Below are positions 18,777 to 29,062 of a stretch of 52,625 bases of DNA, one piece after another. Position 1 is the first letter of the stretch, and every line of letters starts with the position of its first letter. A program made the translations under genes and the position numbers. Below the pieces are notes generated by a model that worked only from the letters and a program-made list of their open reading frames with translations, was not told the origin of the DNA and did no database searches. Origin of the DNA: Alkanindiges illinoisensis (GTDB lineage: Bacteria; Pseudomonadota; Gammaproteobacteria; Pseudomonadales; Moraxellaceae); assembly GCF_004377485.1 (NCBI RefSeq), contig NZ_SNTY01000017.1, positions 1 through 52,625 of the forward strand. The letters run 5' to 3'.

Positions 18777-20629
18777 GCGCAGTTGAAACTATGTCATCCA
18801 TAAATAATATTGCACTGGTGGGCAATCCCAACTGCGGCAAAACCTCACTGTTTAACCATTTAACTGGCGCGCGGCAAAAAGTGGCCAATTATGCCGGGGT
18901 TACCGTTGAGCGCAAGGAAGGCTTTTTAAAGTTACCTTCGGGGCGGCAGGTGCGGATTCTGGATTTGCCGGGCGCTTATAGTCTGGATGCCACCAGTCCC
19001 GATGAGGCCATTACCCGCGCGGTGTGCCTGGGCGAGCTGGCCAGTGAAAAAGTGCCTGACCTGCTGGTGTGTGTGGTGGATGCCACTAACTTGCGCCTGC
19101 ATCTGGGTTTTGCGCTGGAAATCCGCCAGTTAGGTCGGCCTATGCTGCTGGTGCTAAACATGATGGATGAAGCCAAACGGCGTGGTATCCAGATTGATCG
19201 CCAAAAGCTGGCACAGGAAATGGGTGTGCCTGTGGTAGAAACCGTGGCTGTGAAGTCCAGCGGTATCAACGACCTGCTGCAAACCTTGGAACAGGCTGAC
19301 TTTAAGCCCACGACCCCAGTCAAGCAACTGGATCGTCATACCGAAGTGAACCGGATTCTAACAAGTGCCGTGATCATTCCGGATTTCCGGGATCGCCGTA
19401 CCGAAATGCTGGATCGGCTGTTTTTGCATCCGGTGCTGGGTTTGCTGTCGCTGGCCATTTTAATGTTTGTGGTGTTTCAGGCGGTATTTGCCTGGGCTGC
19501 GCCATTTATGGATGGTATTGAAGCCGGGTTTGGCTGGCTGTCTGAAGTGGCCGGGCCTTACATCAGCAATGATCTGCTGCGCAGTCTGGTGGTGGATGGC
19601 ATTATTGCGGGTGCAGGCGGTGTGGTGGTGTTTTTGCCACAAATTCTGATTTTGTTCTTTTTTATTCTGGTGCTGGAAGAAACCGGCTACCTGCCACGTG
19701 CGGCCTTTTTGCTGGACAAGCTGATGTTTAAGGCAGGCTTGAGTGGCCGGGCTTTCATTCCGCTGCTGTCCAGTTTCGCCTGTGCCATTCCCGGCATCAT
19801 GGCCACCCGGACCATCAATGACCCGCGTGACCGACTCACCACCATCATGGTGGCGCCCTTAATGACCTGTTCGGCGCGCTTGCCAGTGTATGCACTGCTG
19901 ATTGGCGCATTTATTCCGTCTACGCAGGTATGGGGCTTGTTTAACCTGCAGGGGTTGGTGCTGTTTGGGTTGTACTTTGCCGGAATTGTCAGTGCGCTAC
20001 TGGTGTCTTATGTGATCAAGCTCTTGCGCCGTGACAAGAGCGAACATGCGCTCATTATGGAATTGCCCACCTATCGCATTCCGGATTTTCGCAATGTGCT
20101 GCTGGGTGTATACGAACGTGGCGCTATTTTCCTCAAGCGGGTGGGCGGCATTATTTTTGCCCTGACCGTCATTTTATGGTTTTTGTGTACTTTTCCGCAG
20201 CCGCCGGTTGATGCCACCATGCCTGCTATTGATTACAGTCTGGCAGGCCGTTTGGGGCATTTGATTCAGCCAATTTTTGCGCCACTGGGCTTTACCTGGG
20301 AAATCTGTATTGCCCTGATTCCCGCCATGGCTGCGCGTGAAGTGGTGGTGGCTGCACTGGGCACGGTCTATGCCATGTCCGGTGATGAAGACGCCATTGC
20401 ACAGGGTCTGGGTCAGTACATTACCGGCGAGCATGGCTGGGGTCTGGCCACAGGTTTGGCCTTGCTGGTGTGGTTCATTTTTGCGCCACAATGTTTGGCC
20501 ACACTGGCAACGGTGAAGCGTGAAACCGGATCATGGCGCTATGTGGCGATTATGACCACCTATCTGTTTGGATTGGCCTATCTGGCCTCATTGGTGACGT
20601 ATCAGGTGGCCCACTATTACTGGGGCTAG
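18773..20629 (+). CDS. feoB: Ferrous iron transporter FeoB
   Basis: This 618-residue inner-membrane Fe2+ transporter has an N-terminal G domain with G1 GNPNCGKTSLFN, G2 within YAGVTVERKEG, G3 DLPGAYSL and G4 LNMMDE. A helical insertion domain precedes the two Gate regions and a series of membrane segments. The length fits the compact FeoB form without a long C-terminal tail. The ATG at 18773 overlaps the feoA stop; an alternative in-frame ATG (MSSINNIALVG) lies seven codons downstream. The small DUF6587 gene follows and probably completes the operon. Confidence 0.95.
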   Translation: MSAVETMSSINNIALVGNPNCGKTSLFNHLTGARQKVANYAGVTVERKEGFLKLPSGRQVRILDLPGAYSLDATSPDEAITRAVCLGELASEKVPDLLVCVVDATNLRLHLGFALEIRQLGRPMLLVLNMMDEAKRRGIQIDRQKLAQEMGVPVVETVAVKSSGINDLLQTLEQADFKPTTPVKQLDRHTEVNRILTSAVIIPDFRDRRTEMLDRLFLHPVLGLLSLAILMFVVFQAVFAWAAPFMDGIEAGFGWLSEVAGPYISNDLLRSLVVDGIIAGAGGVVVFLPQILILFFFILVLEETGYLPRAAFLLDKLMFKAGLSGRAFIPLLSSFACAIPGIMATRTINDPRDRLTTIMVAPLMTCSARLPVYALLIGAFIPSTQVWGLFNLQGLVLFGLYFAGIVSALLVSYVIKLLRRDKSEHALIMELPTYRIPDFRNVLLGVYERGAIFLKRVGGIIFALTVILWFLCTFPQPPVDATMPAIDYSLAGRLGHLIQPIFAPLGFTWEICIALIPAMAAREVVVAALGTVYAMSGDEDAIAQGLGQYITGEHGWGLATGLALLVWFIFAPQCLATLATVKRETGSWRYVAIMTTYLFGLAYLASLVTYQVAHYYWG

Positions 20630-20742
20630 TAGGGTATTTGGTTTGAAAGTGTTTAAGCTGATTCCCGTTTGGTAATCAGGTTGAGCATCGGGTAAAAGTG
20701 TTTCAAATGCCCACTTAAACTGTAGCAAGCATGGAGTAAATC

Positions 20743-21087
20743 ATGGCTGATGTCACACAAGGTTTGATGCAAAATCTGGTGCAATATCTGATTATTGCCG
20801 GGCTACTGCTGTGGAGCTGCTATGTGGTGCTACGGCGTTTTATGCCCAAAACCAGCTTTAAATGGCAGCAGGCAATGGCACTATGGCTTGCCAGTAAACG
20901 TTTTGTCCGGTTAAGTGGCTGGCTGATGCCAAAAGCAGCGCAAAGCGGTTGTTCTGCCGGTTGTTCAGACTGTAGCGTCGATAGTTCAGCTGCGAATAAT
21001 TCAAAGACGAATAGTTCAAAGACTGCGTGCGAAACAGAAATGCCTGAACTAAATGATGTAAAAGAGCAGCCAGTGCAGTGGCGTTAA
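20743..21087 (+). CDS. Small membrane protein after feoB (DUF6587-like)
   Basis: This 114-residue protein has one N-terminal membrane helix (about residues 14-30), a basic region, then a cysteine cluster CSAGCSDCS near 70-77 and an acidic Ser/Asn-rich tail ending VQWR. It matches the DUF6587-type protein found after feoB in Acinetobacter as I remember it, and occupies the place of feoC. The cysteines suggest metal or iron-sulfur binding at the membrane face, perhaps as an Fe2+ sensor or chaperone for FeoB. That is inference from position and composition. Confidence 0.7.
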   Translation: MADVTQGLMQNLVQYLIIAGLLLWSCYVVLRRFMPKTSFKWQQAMALWLASKRFVRLSGWLMPKAAQSGCSAGCSDCSVDSSAANNSKTNSSKTACETEMPELNDVKEQPVQWR

Positions 21088-21191
21088 ACCTGATTTTCTG
21101 GATTGGGAAAAGTAATTTTTACCCTTAAGAACTTAATATTTGAATAATTTTAAAAAATCAGCTTATGATTTTTTAATCAACTGAGCCATAC

Positions 21192-22358
21192 ATGGACAAT
21201 TCCAATAATACGCTGCGACACCGTAACGCCCGAATTGATGTGTTACGCGGGATTTCTATTCTGCTCGTGTTACTGCACCATTTTAATATTCCCTACAAAT
21301 TGCATGATACTTGGCTGTCCGTTGATATTGCCGGGCAAAGCCTGATCACCGCCATTGCCCGTAATGGCAATTATGGCGTCACGATGTTTTTTGTGATTTC
21401 CGGGTTTTTAATTACCTCGCATAGCCTTGGCCGCTGGCATTCTTTAAATCATTTAAATATCCGCACATTTTACTGGTCACGCATTGCGCGGATTTTACCC
21501 TGCCTGTTATTGCTGCTGTTGATGGTAAATAGTTTAGGCATGCTGGGGCTAAAGCCATTTAATAATCAGGCACCGAATGGGATTGAAGTGTCTACTGCCA
21601 TGACTAATCTGGCTGCACTTACCTTGTGGATGAATCAGCTGATTATTCAATATGGCTGGGTCAATTATGCCTTGGGCGTGCTGTGGTCTTTATCGGTTGA
21701 GGAAGTGTTTTATCTGGCCTTTCCCTTAGTCTGTTTAGGTTTAAAAACATCGCGGCAGTTTGCATTGTTTTTAGGCTTTTTTGTGCTGGCAGCGCCCGTA
21801 TATCGCTGGTTGCATTTTGGCGAAGACAGCGAAGCTTACCTCTACGGCTATCTGGCCAGTTTTGATGGCATTGCCATTGGTTGCGCAACTGCCTTACTGG
21901 CAAACCGGATTAATCTGGCTTTTTTCCAGCGCCGGATGGTGCAGGGACTGACTCTTGTTGGCATGACGCTGTTTTATTTATATGCGCCCATTAAAGAAAC
22001 CAATACGCTGGGAGTTACCCTGATGGCCTGCGGTACGGCCATTTTAATTCTGGGCAGCTTGCAAAATAAGCATCAGGACAATAAATTCAGCACGCAAACC
22101 CAAATAGCAAAACAGGGCGTGTTAAAACGAACCCTTTGTATACTAGGACGCTATAGCTATGAGCTTTACCTGTTTCATTTAATTATTTTAGGTCTCATCA
22201 AGGTCGTAGCTCCACCGGCGACAGTGGAAGGTAATGAAAAGCTGCTATTGCTGCTGGTGTTTTTGACCGGAACTTTCATGCTGGCTTTTACCATTGGCCG
22301 GTTTTATTCCATTCCCTTAAATGGCTGGATCAGGCAAAAGGCAAAAACCAGTCAGTAA
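21192..22358 (+). CDS. Acyltransferase 3 family membrane protein (OafA/YrhL type)
   Basis: This 388-residue protein has about ten hydrophobic helices. It shows the family N-terminus RIDVLRGISILLVLLHHFN, including the conserved R and the HH active-site pair, plus a later SYELYLFHLIILG motif. Members transfer acetyl or other acyl groups to cell-surface sugars such as O-antigen or peptidoglycan from the membrane. No polysaccharide genes are adjacent, so the acceptor is unknown. The next gene, murD, follows after 140 bases. Confidence 0.88.
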   Translation: MDNSNNTLRHRNARIDVLRGISILLVLLHHFNIPYKLHDTWLSVDIAGQSLITAIARNGNYGVTMFFVISGFLITSHSLGRWHSLNHLNIRTFYWSRIARILPCLLLLLLMVNSLGMLGLKPFNNQAPNGIEVSTAMTNLAALTLWMNQLIIQYGWVNYALGVLWSLSVEEVFYLAFPLVCLGLKTSRQFALFLGFFVLAAPVYRWLHFGEDSEAYLYGYLASFDGIAIGCATALLANRINLAFFQRRMVQGLTLVGMTLFYLYAPIKETNTLGVTLMACGTAILILGSLQNKHQDNKFSTQTQIAKQGVLKRTLCILGRYSYELYLFHLIILGLIKVVAPPATVEGNEKLLLLLVFLTGTFMLAFTIGRFYSIPLNGWIRQKAKTSQ

Positions 22359-22495
22359 AAATAGCTGACGGTGAAGGTATTTTCGATGCCCTGCAACATA
22401 AAAAATCTTTGCTGTTTTACGGTTTAAACCCCCGCAAAGCCTGCCGGGAATGATACCATTTTCCACTTTCATAGATTTGGCATACAAGAGGGTAG

Positions 22496-23860
<1,365 letters not shown>

Positions 23861-23885
23861 GTCGCCATTGTTACAGGATTGAACC

Positions 23886-25064
23886 ATGAAACTTGCCTTA
23901 CGCCAGTGGTGGCAAAACAACAAGTTTACTTTTACAACACCCGCGTTAATGGATGAAATCACCGCCAAACGCCTATTGGTGTTTACCGTGATCAGCCTGC
24001 TGTGTCTGGGTACAGTGATGATTACTTCGGCGTCCATGCCGTATGGCGATTACATTAACGACCAGCCACTGTATTTTATTAAACGCCACATGATTTATCT
24101 GGTGCTGGGTGCGATTGCACTCACCACTACCTTTTTCGTGCCACTGCGTTACTGGTTTAAAAACACCATTTTACTGTGGCTGATGGCGCTGGGCTTGCTG
24201 ACTGTGGTGCTGATGCTGCCGGAGGTGAACGGTTCCAAACGCTGGATTACCTTGCCCGGCTTTACCTTTCAGCCCTCGGAATTTGCCAAGTTTGTCATGG
24301 TGCTGTTTATTGCCGATTACGTGGTGCGGCGTTCCGATGAAATCCGCTTTAGTCTCAAAGGCTTGTTGCGCCTGCTGATTCCCATGGGAAGCGTGCTGCT
24401 GCTGATTATGCTGGAACCGGATCTTGGTGCGTCGGTGGTAATTGTTGGCAGCATGATGGCAGTGTTCTTTCTGGCTGGTGCCCCGCCCAAGCAGTTTGGC
24501 GCCATGCTGCTGACGGCAGTGGGTGCCGTGGCAGTTGCCATTCTGGCTTCACCGTGGCGGGTAAAGCGCCTGCTGTCGTTTACCAATCCTTGGGCTGATG
24601 AACAGGGCGATGGCTACCAGCTCAAGCAAAGTTTAATTGCTTTTGGTCGTGGTGAGTGGACAGGTACGGGCCTAGGACATAGCGTACAAAAGCTGTCTTA
24701 TTTGCCGGAAGCACATACCGATTTTATGTTGGCGATTGTAGGCGAAGAGTTGGGTTTTGTGGGCATTTCGATTTTGTTTACCCTGTCATTTTTAATGGTG
24801 GCTGCCTGCATGCGCATTGGTTATCTGGCGCTGAAAAACAATCACCTGCGTGCAGGCTATCTGGCTTACGGTATTTCGGTGATTTTTGTGATCCAGATTT
24901 GCGTAAATGGCGGCATGAACATGGGACTGATGCCCACCAAGGGCCTGACCCTGCCATTTATCAGTTATGGCGGTACGGCGCTGGTGGTATCGCTGATGAT
25001 GATTGGTGTAATTTTGCGCATTGAACGGGAAACCAGTGAAACCGCAACGGTTCGTGAGCGTTAA
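23886..25064 (+). CDS. ftsW: Peptidoglycan glycosyltransferase FtsW
   Basis: This 392-residue SEDS-family protein has about ten membrane helices. It polymerises lipid II at the division septum together with FtsI. Diagnostic segments include GSKRWITLPGFTFQPSEFAKF, the large loop with GLGHSVQKLSYLPEAHTDFMLAIVGEELG (the essential acidic region) and the C-terminal GLTLPFISYGGTALV. It is co-transcribed with murD. A hairpin terminator follows the stop, so murD-ftsW is a two-gene unit. Confidence 0.96.
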   Translation: MKLALRQWWQNNKFTFTTPALMDEITAKRLLVFTVISLLCLGTVMITSASMPYGDYINDQPLYFIKRHMIYLVLGAIALTTTFFVPLRYWFKNTILLWLMALGLLTVVLMLPEVNGSKRWITLPGFTFQPSEFAKFVMVLFIADYVVRRSDEIRFSLKGLLRLLIPMGSVLLLIMLEPDLGASVVIVGSMMAVFFLAGAPPKQFGAMLLTAVGAVAVAILASPWRVKRLLSFTNPWADEQGDGYQLKQSLIAFGRGEWTGTGLGHSVQKLSYLPEAHTDFMLAIVGEELGFVGISILFTLSFLMVAACMRIGYLALKNNHLRAGYLAYGISVIFVIQICVNGGMNMGLMPTKGLTLPFISYGGTALVVSLMMIGVILRIERETSETATVRER

Positions 25065-25086
25065 TTGAGTTAGCAGTAATCATGAT

Positions 25087-25116
25087 AAAAGGCGGCAATT
25101 GCTGCCTTTTATTTTT
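25087..25116 (+). terminator. Terminator of murD-ftsW
   Basis: AAAAGGC (25087-25093) pairs with GCCTTTT (25104-25110), with an internal GCAATTGC palindrome, followed by ATTTTTT. It lies 22 bases after the ftsW stop codon. Confidence 0.85.
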
Positions 25117-25235
25117 TAAGGTGATGATTGAGGGCTAAAAGATCGAAAGGTAAAATTATGGATTTAATGATTAATACGATAGATAAATCAAAAAATAAGG
25201 ATATAACAGGATTATAAAATATAGGAAAACATAGA

Positions 25236-25544
25236 ATGTTAAAACAATCTCAAGGAAAACAGTTCCATTTGCATGACTGGTCTTTAATTGGCTTCTATAT
25301 AAATTGGCAGCAAGCAATAATTGAAATTGAACTTTTATATGATACAGGGAAAGCAAGAATACTTATTAAGGATTTTACTACTCTTGACGTTTCTCAAAAA
25401 AATGATTGGGGAAAAAGTATATCAATTAATAGTTCTAATGGGCCGCTATCACTAGAAAATGGGTTGATGTCTCTAGAAATTGAAATGCAGTCCGGAGACC
25501 TGATTAAAATAGAAGGCAAAAATTTTGAACTATGGAAAGATTAA
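25236..25544 (+). CDS. Small hypothetical protein, immunity-protein-like
   Basis: This is a 102-residue cytosolic protein that I do not recognise firmly. It is beta-rich and shows an HDWSLIGFYINWQQ start, an NDWGKSISINS segment and a SLEIEMQSGDLIKIEG end. Small proteins with this HD ... PWG-like ... SGD layout often accompany polymorphic toxins as immunity proteins; the resemblance is from memory and weak. The gene and its 100-base upstream region are clearly more AT-rich than the flanking core genes, which suggests acquisition. It is followed immediately by a truncated glutathione S-transferase. AGGAAAA precedes the ATG. Confidence 0.6.
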   Translation: MLKQSQGKQFHLHDWSLIGFYINWQQAIIEIELLYDTGKARILIKDFTTLDVSQKNDWGKSISINSSNGPLSLENGLMSLEIEMQSGDLIKIEGKNFELWKD

Positions 25545-25557
25545 TAATTTGATATTT

Positions 25558-25845
25558 ATGAATAGTGATGAGTTATGGGGGGAAGGGTTAAACGGTTTTG
25601 GTGGCGAGTTTTTAGCAGGAAATAGTTTTACTGGTATAGATGCATTTTTTGTACCTGTTGCATTACGTATAGAAACCCATCAGCTCAAACTCAGTGAGCC
25701 AGCACTGCCTTATGCCGCAAGGTTACGCGCTTTACCAGCAGTTCAGGCATGGATTAAGGAATGGCAATTGGAAGTGCGCCATGAAGCACATGAAGTCGCT
25801 TGTTTACGGTATGGGAAGTTGATAGGAGATATGACGACAGCATAA
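25558..25845 (+). pseudogene. Glutathione S-transferase, C-terminal fragment
   Basis: The 95-residue frame matches only the C-terminal helical half of a glutathione S-transferase: FGGEFLAGNSFTGIDAFF followed by PVALRIETHQLKLSE, then YAARLRALPAVQAWIKEW and an ending like the family's HE...RYG tail. The thioredoxin-like N-terminal glutathione-binding domain, more than 100 residues, is missing and is not found upstream in any frame. An AT-rich foreign-looking gene stands there instead. It is most likely a 5'-truncated remnant; it could still be translated from the ATG at 25558. Confidence 0.75.
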
Positions 25846-25893
25846 CTATTTGTCTAACAGTAGAGAGCTATTGTAGAGTCATTGAGTAATTTT

Positions 25894-26370
25894 TTAGATA
25901 TGTGATCGCCAATGCTTGAGTAAAGTTGGTTCTTGAGGCGAGCCGGGCCATATATGAATAATATAATGGTCATCAGCTGGTGCTGTTTCGTCAGTAATGC
26001 TATCTAATCCTGTGACAAGATACATTAAGTGATATGTGCCAGCTAGTAGATCTATACGTACGGCATTGGGAAGGTAGTCAGTACAGCTCATGATCGCGAG
26101 GCGACCACTTGGGATATTCAGTGAGGCTGAAACTGCATGGTCGACTTCTTGGATATTGATTTGTGGTTCTGTTTGGCTAACGTGAATTGCTATGGGAACT
26201 GTGATGTTGCGCAGCGTGCCGAGACATACAGATGTCTCACCAACAGCTAGCATTCTTTCAGATGCCTCGTCATTCCAGACTGCACTAAAATCATCTTCGG
26301 ATGATTCATCCATTAGTATAAATTGAAAGTATTCAGCAAAGATTTCAAACTTGTGAATTAGTTTCATCAT
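25894..26370 (-). CDS. Conserved hypothetical protein, distantly ComJ-like
   Basis: This is a 158-residue protein without membrane segments or signal peptide. It begins FEIFAEYFQFILMDE, continues with an acidic WNDEA segment, a GTLRNITVP segment, SGRLAIMSCTDYLP, and ends YIIHIWPGSPQEP. I recall similar conserved hypothetical proteins in several proteobacteria. The opening (YFQF ... W-DEA) is also reminiscent of the Bacillus ComJ nuclease-inhibitor family, but this is weak. It sits in the same AT-rich island as the immunity-like gene. AAGGGA lies directly upstream of the start. Function unknown. Confidence 0.65.
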   Translation of the reverse strand: MMKLIHKFEIFAEYFQFILMDESSEDDFSAVWNDEASERMLAVGETSVCLGTLRNITVPIAIHVSQTEPQINIQEVDHAVSASLNIPSGRLAIMSCTDYLPNAVRIDLLAGTYHLMYLVTGLDSITDETAPADDHYIIHIWPGSPQEPTLLKHWRSHI

Positions 26371-26461
26371 TCCCTTAATTAATTCAATGCAATAATTTCA
26401 GAGTATTAATTTTTACTAATCATTATACTTGATGACAGTATTTTCAAATATTTAACGATAT

Positions 26462-27412
26462 CTACTCAAACACACCCTGTAACTGACCCTGCCTAGAAAC
26501 CCTCCCCATATCCCACTGATTCACTGCCCGCACCAGCATCCTTTGAGGACTATCCACCTCAACATCCGCTTGATTCAGCGCCTGCAATGCCTGCTGAATT
26601 AACTGCGGCGCTTGCCTTAAATCTAACGGTTTGGCCAGGTTTTGCTTGGACAGTTTCTGCCCTTGATCATTCATTGCCAATGGAATATGGCAGTAATTTA
26701 ACTGGGGAACATGAAGGCATTGCCCAAGCCAGATTTGTCGTGCCGTATTGTCCAGAAGATCGGCACCGCGTACCACATGGGTAATGCCTTGCAATGCATC
26801 GTCCACCACCACAGCCAACTGGTAGCTAATAATGCCATCACGGCGTTTGAGTACAAAGTCGCCCGTGGTCTGGCTTAAGTTTTCGCAGCAATAGCCCTGA
26901 ATGAGATCATCAAAGCAAATGGTTTGATCTATGGTTTTTAAGCGAATGGCATGCTGTTCAAACGGTAGGTTTAAAGTGCGGCAGGTTTGCGGATAGGTGC
27001 CTAAGCCGTTTGAGCCACCTAATCCACTAAGCTGCTTACGGCTACACTGGCAGGCATAAATCAGGCCACTGGCTTTAAGCTGCTCAAGTGCCTGTTCATA
27101 ATATTCCAGCCGGTCCTGCTGGCGCACCACTGTTTCATCCCACTCAAAGCCAAACGCTTCCAGCGCGGTTAAAATAGCTGTTTCTGCACCAGCCTGAATG
27201 CGTGGAATATCGGTGTCTTCAATCCGCACCAGCCACTGGCCATGGTGTGCTTTGGCTTCGCAATAACTGGCCAGCGCGGTGAGCAGTGAACCAAAATGCA
27301 AAGGGCCAGTTGGCGATGGCGCAAACCGGCCCTTATATGAGCAGCGATTAAACAAAACATCGTTTTGCCGCTGCGCAAGAGAAAAGCTATGCTTTTCTGT
27401 ATCTTGACTCAT
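26462..27412 (-). CDS. gluQRS: Glutamyl-Q tRNA(Asp) synthetase
   Basis: This 316-residue paralogue of the glutamyl-tRNA synthetase catalytic core glutamylates queuosine at position 34 of tRNA-Asp. It has the class I signature RFAPSPTGPLHFGSLLTALAS (the HIGH equivalent is HFGS), the zinc-binding CQCSRK...C region, and a GQKLSKQN version of KMSKS. It lacks the anticodon-binding domain. It starts six bases after the dksA stop, the classic dksA-gluQRS pair. The ATG at 27412 is preferred to an adjoining TTG at 27415. Confidence 0.94.
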   Translation of the reverse strand: MSQDTEKHSFSLAQRQNDVLFNRCSYKGRFAPSPTGPLHFGSLLTALASYCEAKAHHGQWLVRIEDTDIPRIQAGAETAILTALEAFGFEWDETVVRQQDRLEYYEQALEQLKASGLIYACQCSRKQLSGLGGSNGLGTYPQTCRTLNLPFEQHAIRLKTIDQTICFDDLIQGYCCENLSQTTGDFVLKRRDGIISYQLAVVVDDALQGITHVVRGADLLDNTARQIWLGQCLHVPQLNYCHIPLAMNDQGQKLSKQNLAKPLDLRQAPQLIQQALQALNQADVEVDSPQRMLVRAVNQWDMGRVSRQGQLQGVFE

Positions 27413-27418
27413 CAAGAA

Positions 27419-27964
27419 TTAACCGTGGTTTTGCTTTTCCTTGATTTCAGCCAGTGTCTTGCAATCAATACACTGGGTTGCGGTTGGACGCGCTTCCAGA
27501 CGACGCAGGCCAATTTCAATCCCACAAGTATCGCAATAGCCATAGTCTTCATCTTCAATGGCTTGTAACGATTGTTCGATCTTGCGAATCAGCTTGCGTT
27601 CACGGTCACGAGTGCGCAGCTCAATGGCAAATTCTTCTTCCTGGGTGGCGCGGTCATTAATATCCGGCAGGGCAGACGATTCATCCTGCATGTGGCTCAT
27701 GGTGCGATCCACTTCCTGCATCAGCTCATTGCGCCATGCTTCCAGAATCTTGCGGAAGTGCTCCAATTGCCCTTGCGACATGTATTCTTCTTTGGCACCG
27801 GGCTGATAAGGGGCAATCCCGTATAAGCCTGCAGGGACATCGCCAGTGGCCTTATCTGTTTTCTTTGTTGCTGGTTTGCGGCCACGCTTTGCTGCTGGTG
27901 TTGTAATGTCAGCCAGTGCTGCAACTTGTCCGTTTGTTCCAGAATCTTGGTTCTCAATAGCCAT
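27419..27964 (-). CDS. dksA: RNA polymerase-binding transcription factor DksA
   Basis: This protein of about 181 residues binds the secondary channel of RNA polymerase and, with ppGpp, retunes rRNA and amino-acid promoters. The coiled-coil tip motif DINDRA and the zinc finger CDTCGIEIG...CIDC are intact. An N-terminal Lys/Ala/Pro-rich extension of about 50 residues precedes the core, as in Acinetobacter and Pseudomonas-type DksA. The frame is open to 28030; I chose the ATG at 27964 because GAGG lies nine bases before it. It forms an operon with gluQRS. Confidence 0.95.
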   Translation of the reverse strand: MAIENQDSGTNGQVAALADITTPAAKRGRKPATKKTDKATGDVPAGLYGIAPYQPGAKEEYMSQGQLEHFRKILEAWRNELMQEVDRTMSHMQDESSALPDINDRATQEEEFAIELRTRDRERKLIRKIEQSLQAIEDEDYGYCDTCGIEIGLRRLEARPTATQCIDCKTLAEIKEKQNHG

Positions 27965-28173
27965 TATGGGCATCCTCATCAAACACGTGTTATCTATACG
28001 CAAAAACAGGGGTAATATGCAACCCTTCAAGCAAAAATATCGACCAGCCGTTGCAAAAGCGCACGAATCATATAGAGATTCGGCTAAAGTTGATAGTTTA
28101 ATTCGTAAACAAGGGTAATGTCTTGCTAAAAAGCGTGTAGGTTTGGCTGCTTTATTATTGTAACGCCAGTGCT

Positions 28174-29001
28174 TTAATAGCCATTGCTTTGATAATCAAT
28201 ATAAAAATTAAAATTTTCCACCCGGCAGACATCAGTTTCAAAATAGCCATTGGCGTACAAGTCCAGCCAGCGATAACCTGGGTTCACGGTGTCCAGGGTA
28301 AATTTGGCACTCCTAGGCTTGAACTGTAGAGAGGTCGAAGGACAGGACAGATAACTGACCTGTTCATACACCTGCTCAAAGCGCTGGTGCACGTGCCCAT
28401 GTATCACCAGTTTAACATTATTAAAGGGCTGTATTATGTCAAAAAAAGTTTGACTGGCTTTTAACATATGCTGATCCAGCCATTCGCACCCTACGGCAAT
28501 CGGATTATGATGCAGGGCAATCAGCACATGGCGGTTGCGCTGACGTTCCAGCGCCTGTTGCAGGTATTCAAGCGTGCTGTTGCTAAAGCTGCCCGCAATT
28601 TCATGGTCAACCGTAGAATCCAGCAGGATACAGCACCAGTTGCCAATAATGACTTCGCAAGGCAGCTGGTTGATGCGCAAGCCGGAATGATAAGCTTCAT
28701 CCAGATCGTGGTTGCCAGGAATGCAAAAATGCGGTGCCCGTAGCGGCTGCATGGTGGCTAAAAAACGCTGATAGGTTTCAGGCGAGGATTGCTGGGCAAT
28801 ATCACCCGTGGTGAGTAGCAGGTCAATGTTGGGCTGTTGTTGCTGGATAAGCTCAATGACGCTTTGAAAGCTGTGCTGGGTATTGAGTCCCAGCAGTTTG
28901 GTAGCCGGATCGGCAAACAGGTGCATGTCTGAACATTGCACCAGACGAAGGGGACGTTCTTGCGATAACACCGAAGCCGGAATTTCAACCTGATAAATCA
29001 C
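28174..29001 (-). CDS. cpdA: 3',5'-cyclic-AMP phosphodiesterase CpdA
   Basis: This 275-residue calcineurin-type metallophosphoesterase shows the metal-binding set in order: SDMHLF, TTGDIAQ, PGNHDLDE, ALHHNPI and IHGHVHQR. CpdA hydrolyses cAMP in the cytoplasm and so sets Vfr/CRP activity, which in relatives affects type IV pili. The start is GTG at 29001, with AGGAGG 11 bases upstream. It lies 61 bases downstream of nudF on the same strand, the pairing seen around tolC in many gammaproteobacteria. Confidence 0.9.
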   Translation of the reverse strand: MIYQVEIPASVLSQERPLRLVQCSDMHLFADPATKLLGLNTQHSFQSVIELIQQQQPNIDLLLTTGDIAQQSSPETYQRFLATMQPLRAPHFCIPGNHDLDEAYHSGLRINQLPCEVIIGNWCCILLDSTVDHEIAGSFSNSTLEYLQQALERQRNRHVLIALHHNPIAVGCEWLDQHMLKASQTFFDIIQPFNNVKLVIHGHVHQRFEQVYEQVSYLSCPSTSLQFKPRSAKFTLDTVNPGYRWLDLYANGYFETDVCRVENFNFYIDYQSNGY

Positions 29002-29062
29002 AACGGAACCCGCCTCCTGCCTGCTGTATTATGCGTACTGGTGCAGCCTGATACCTGACGGG

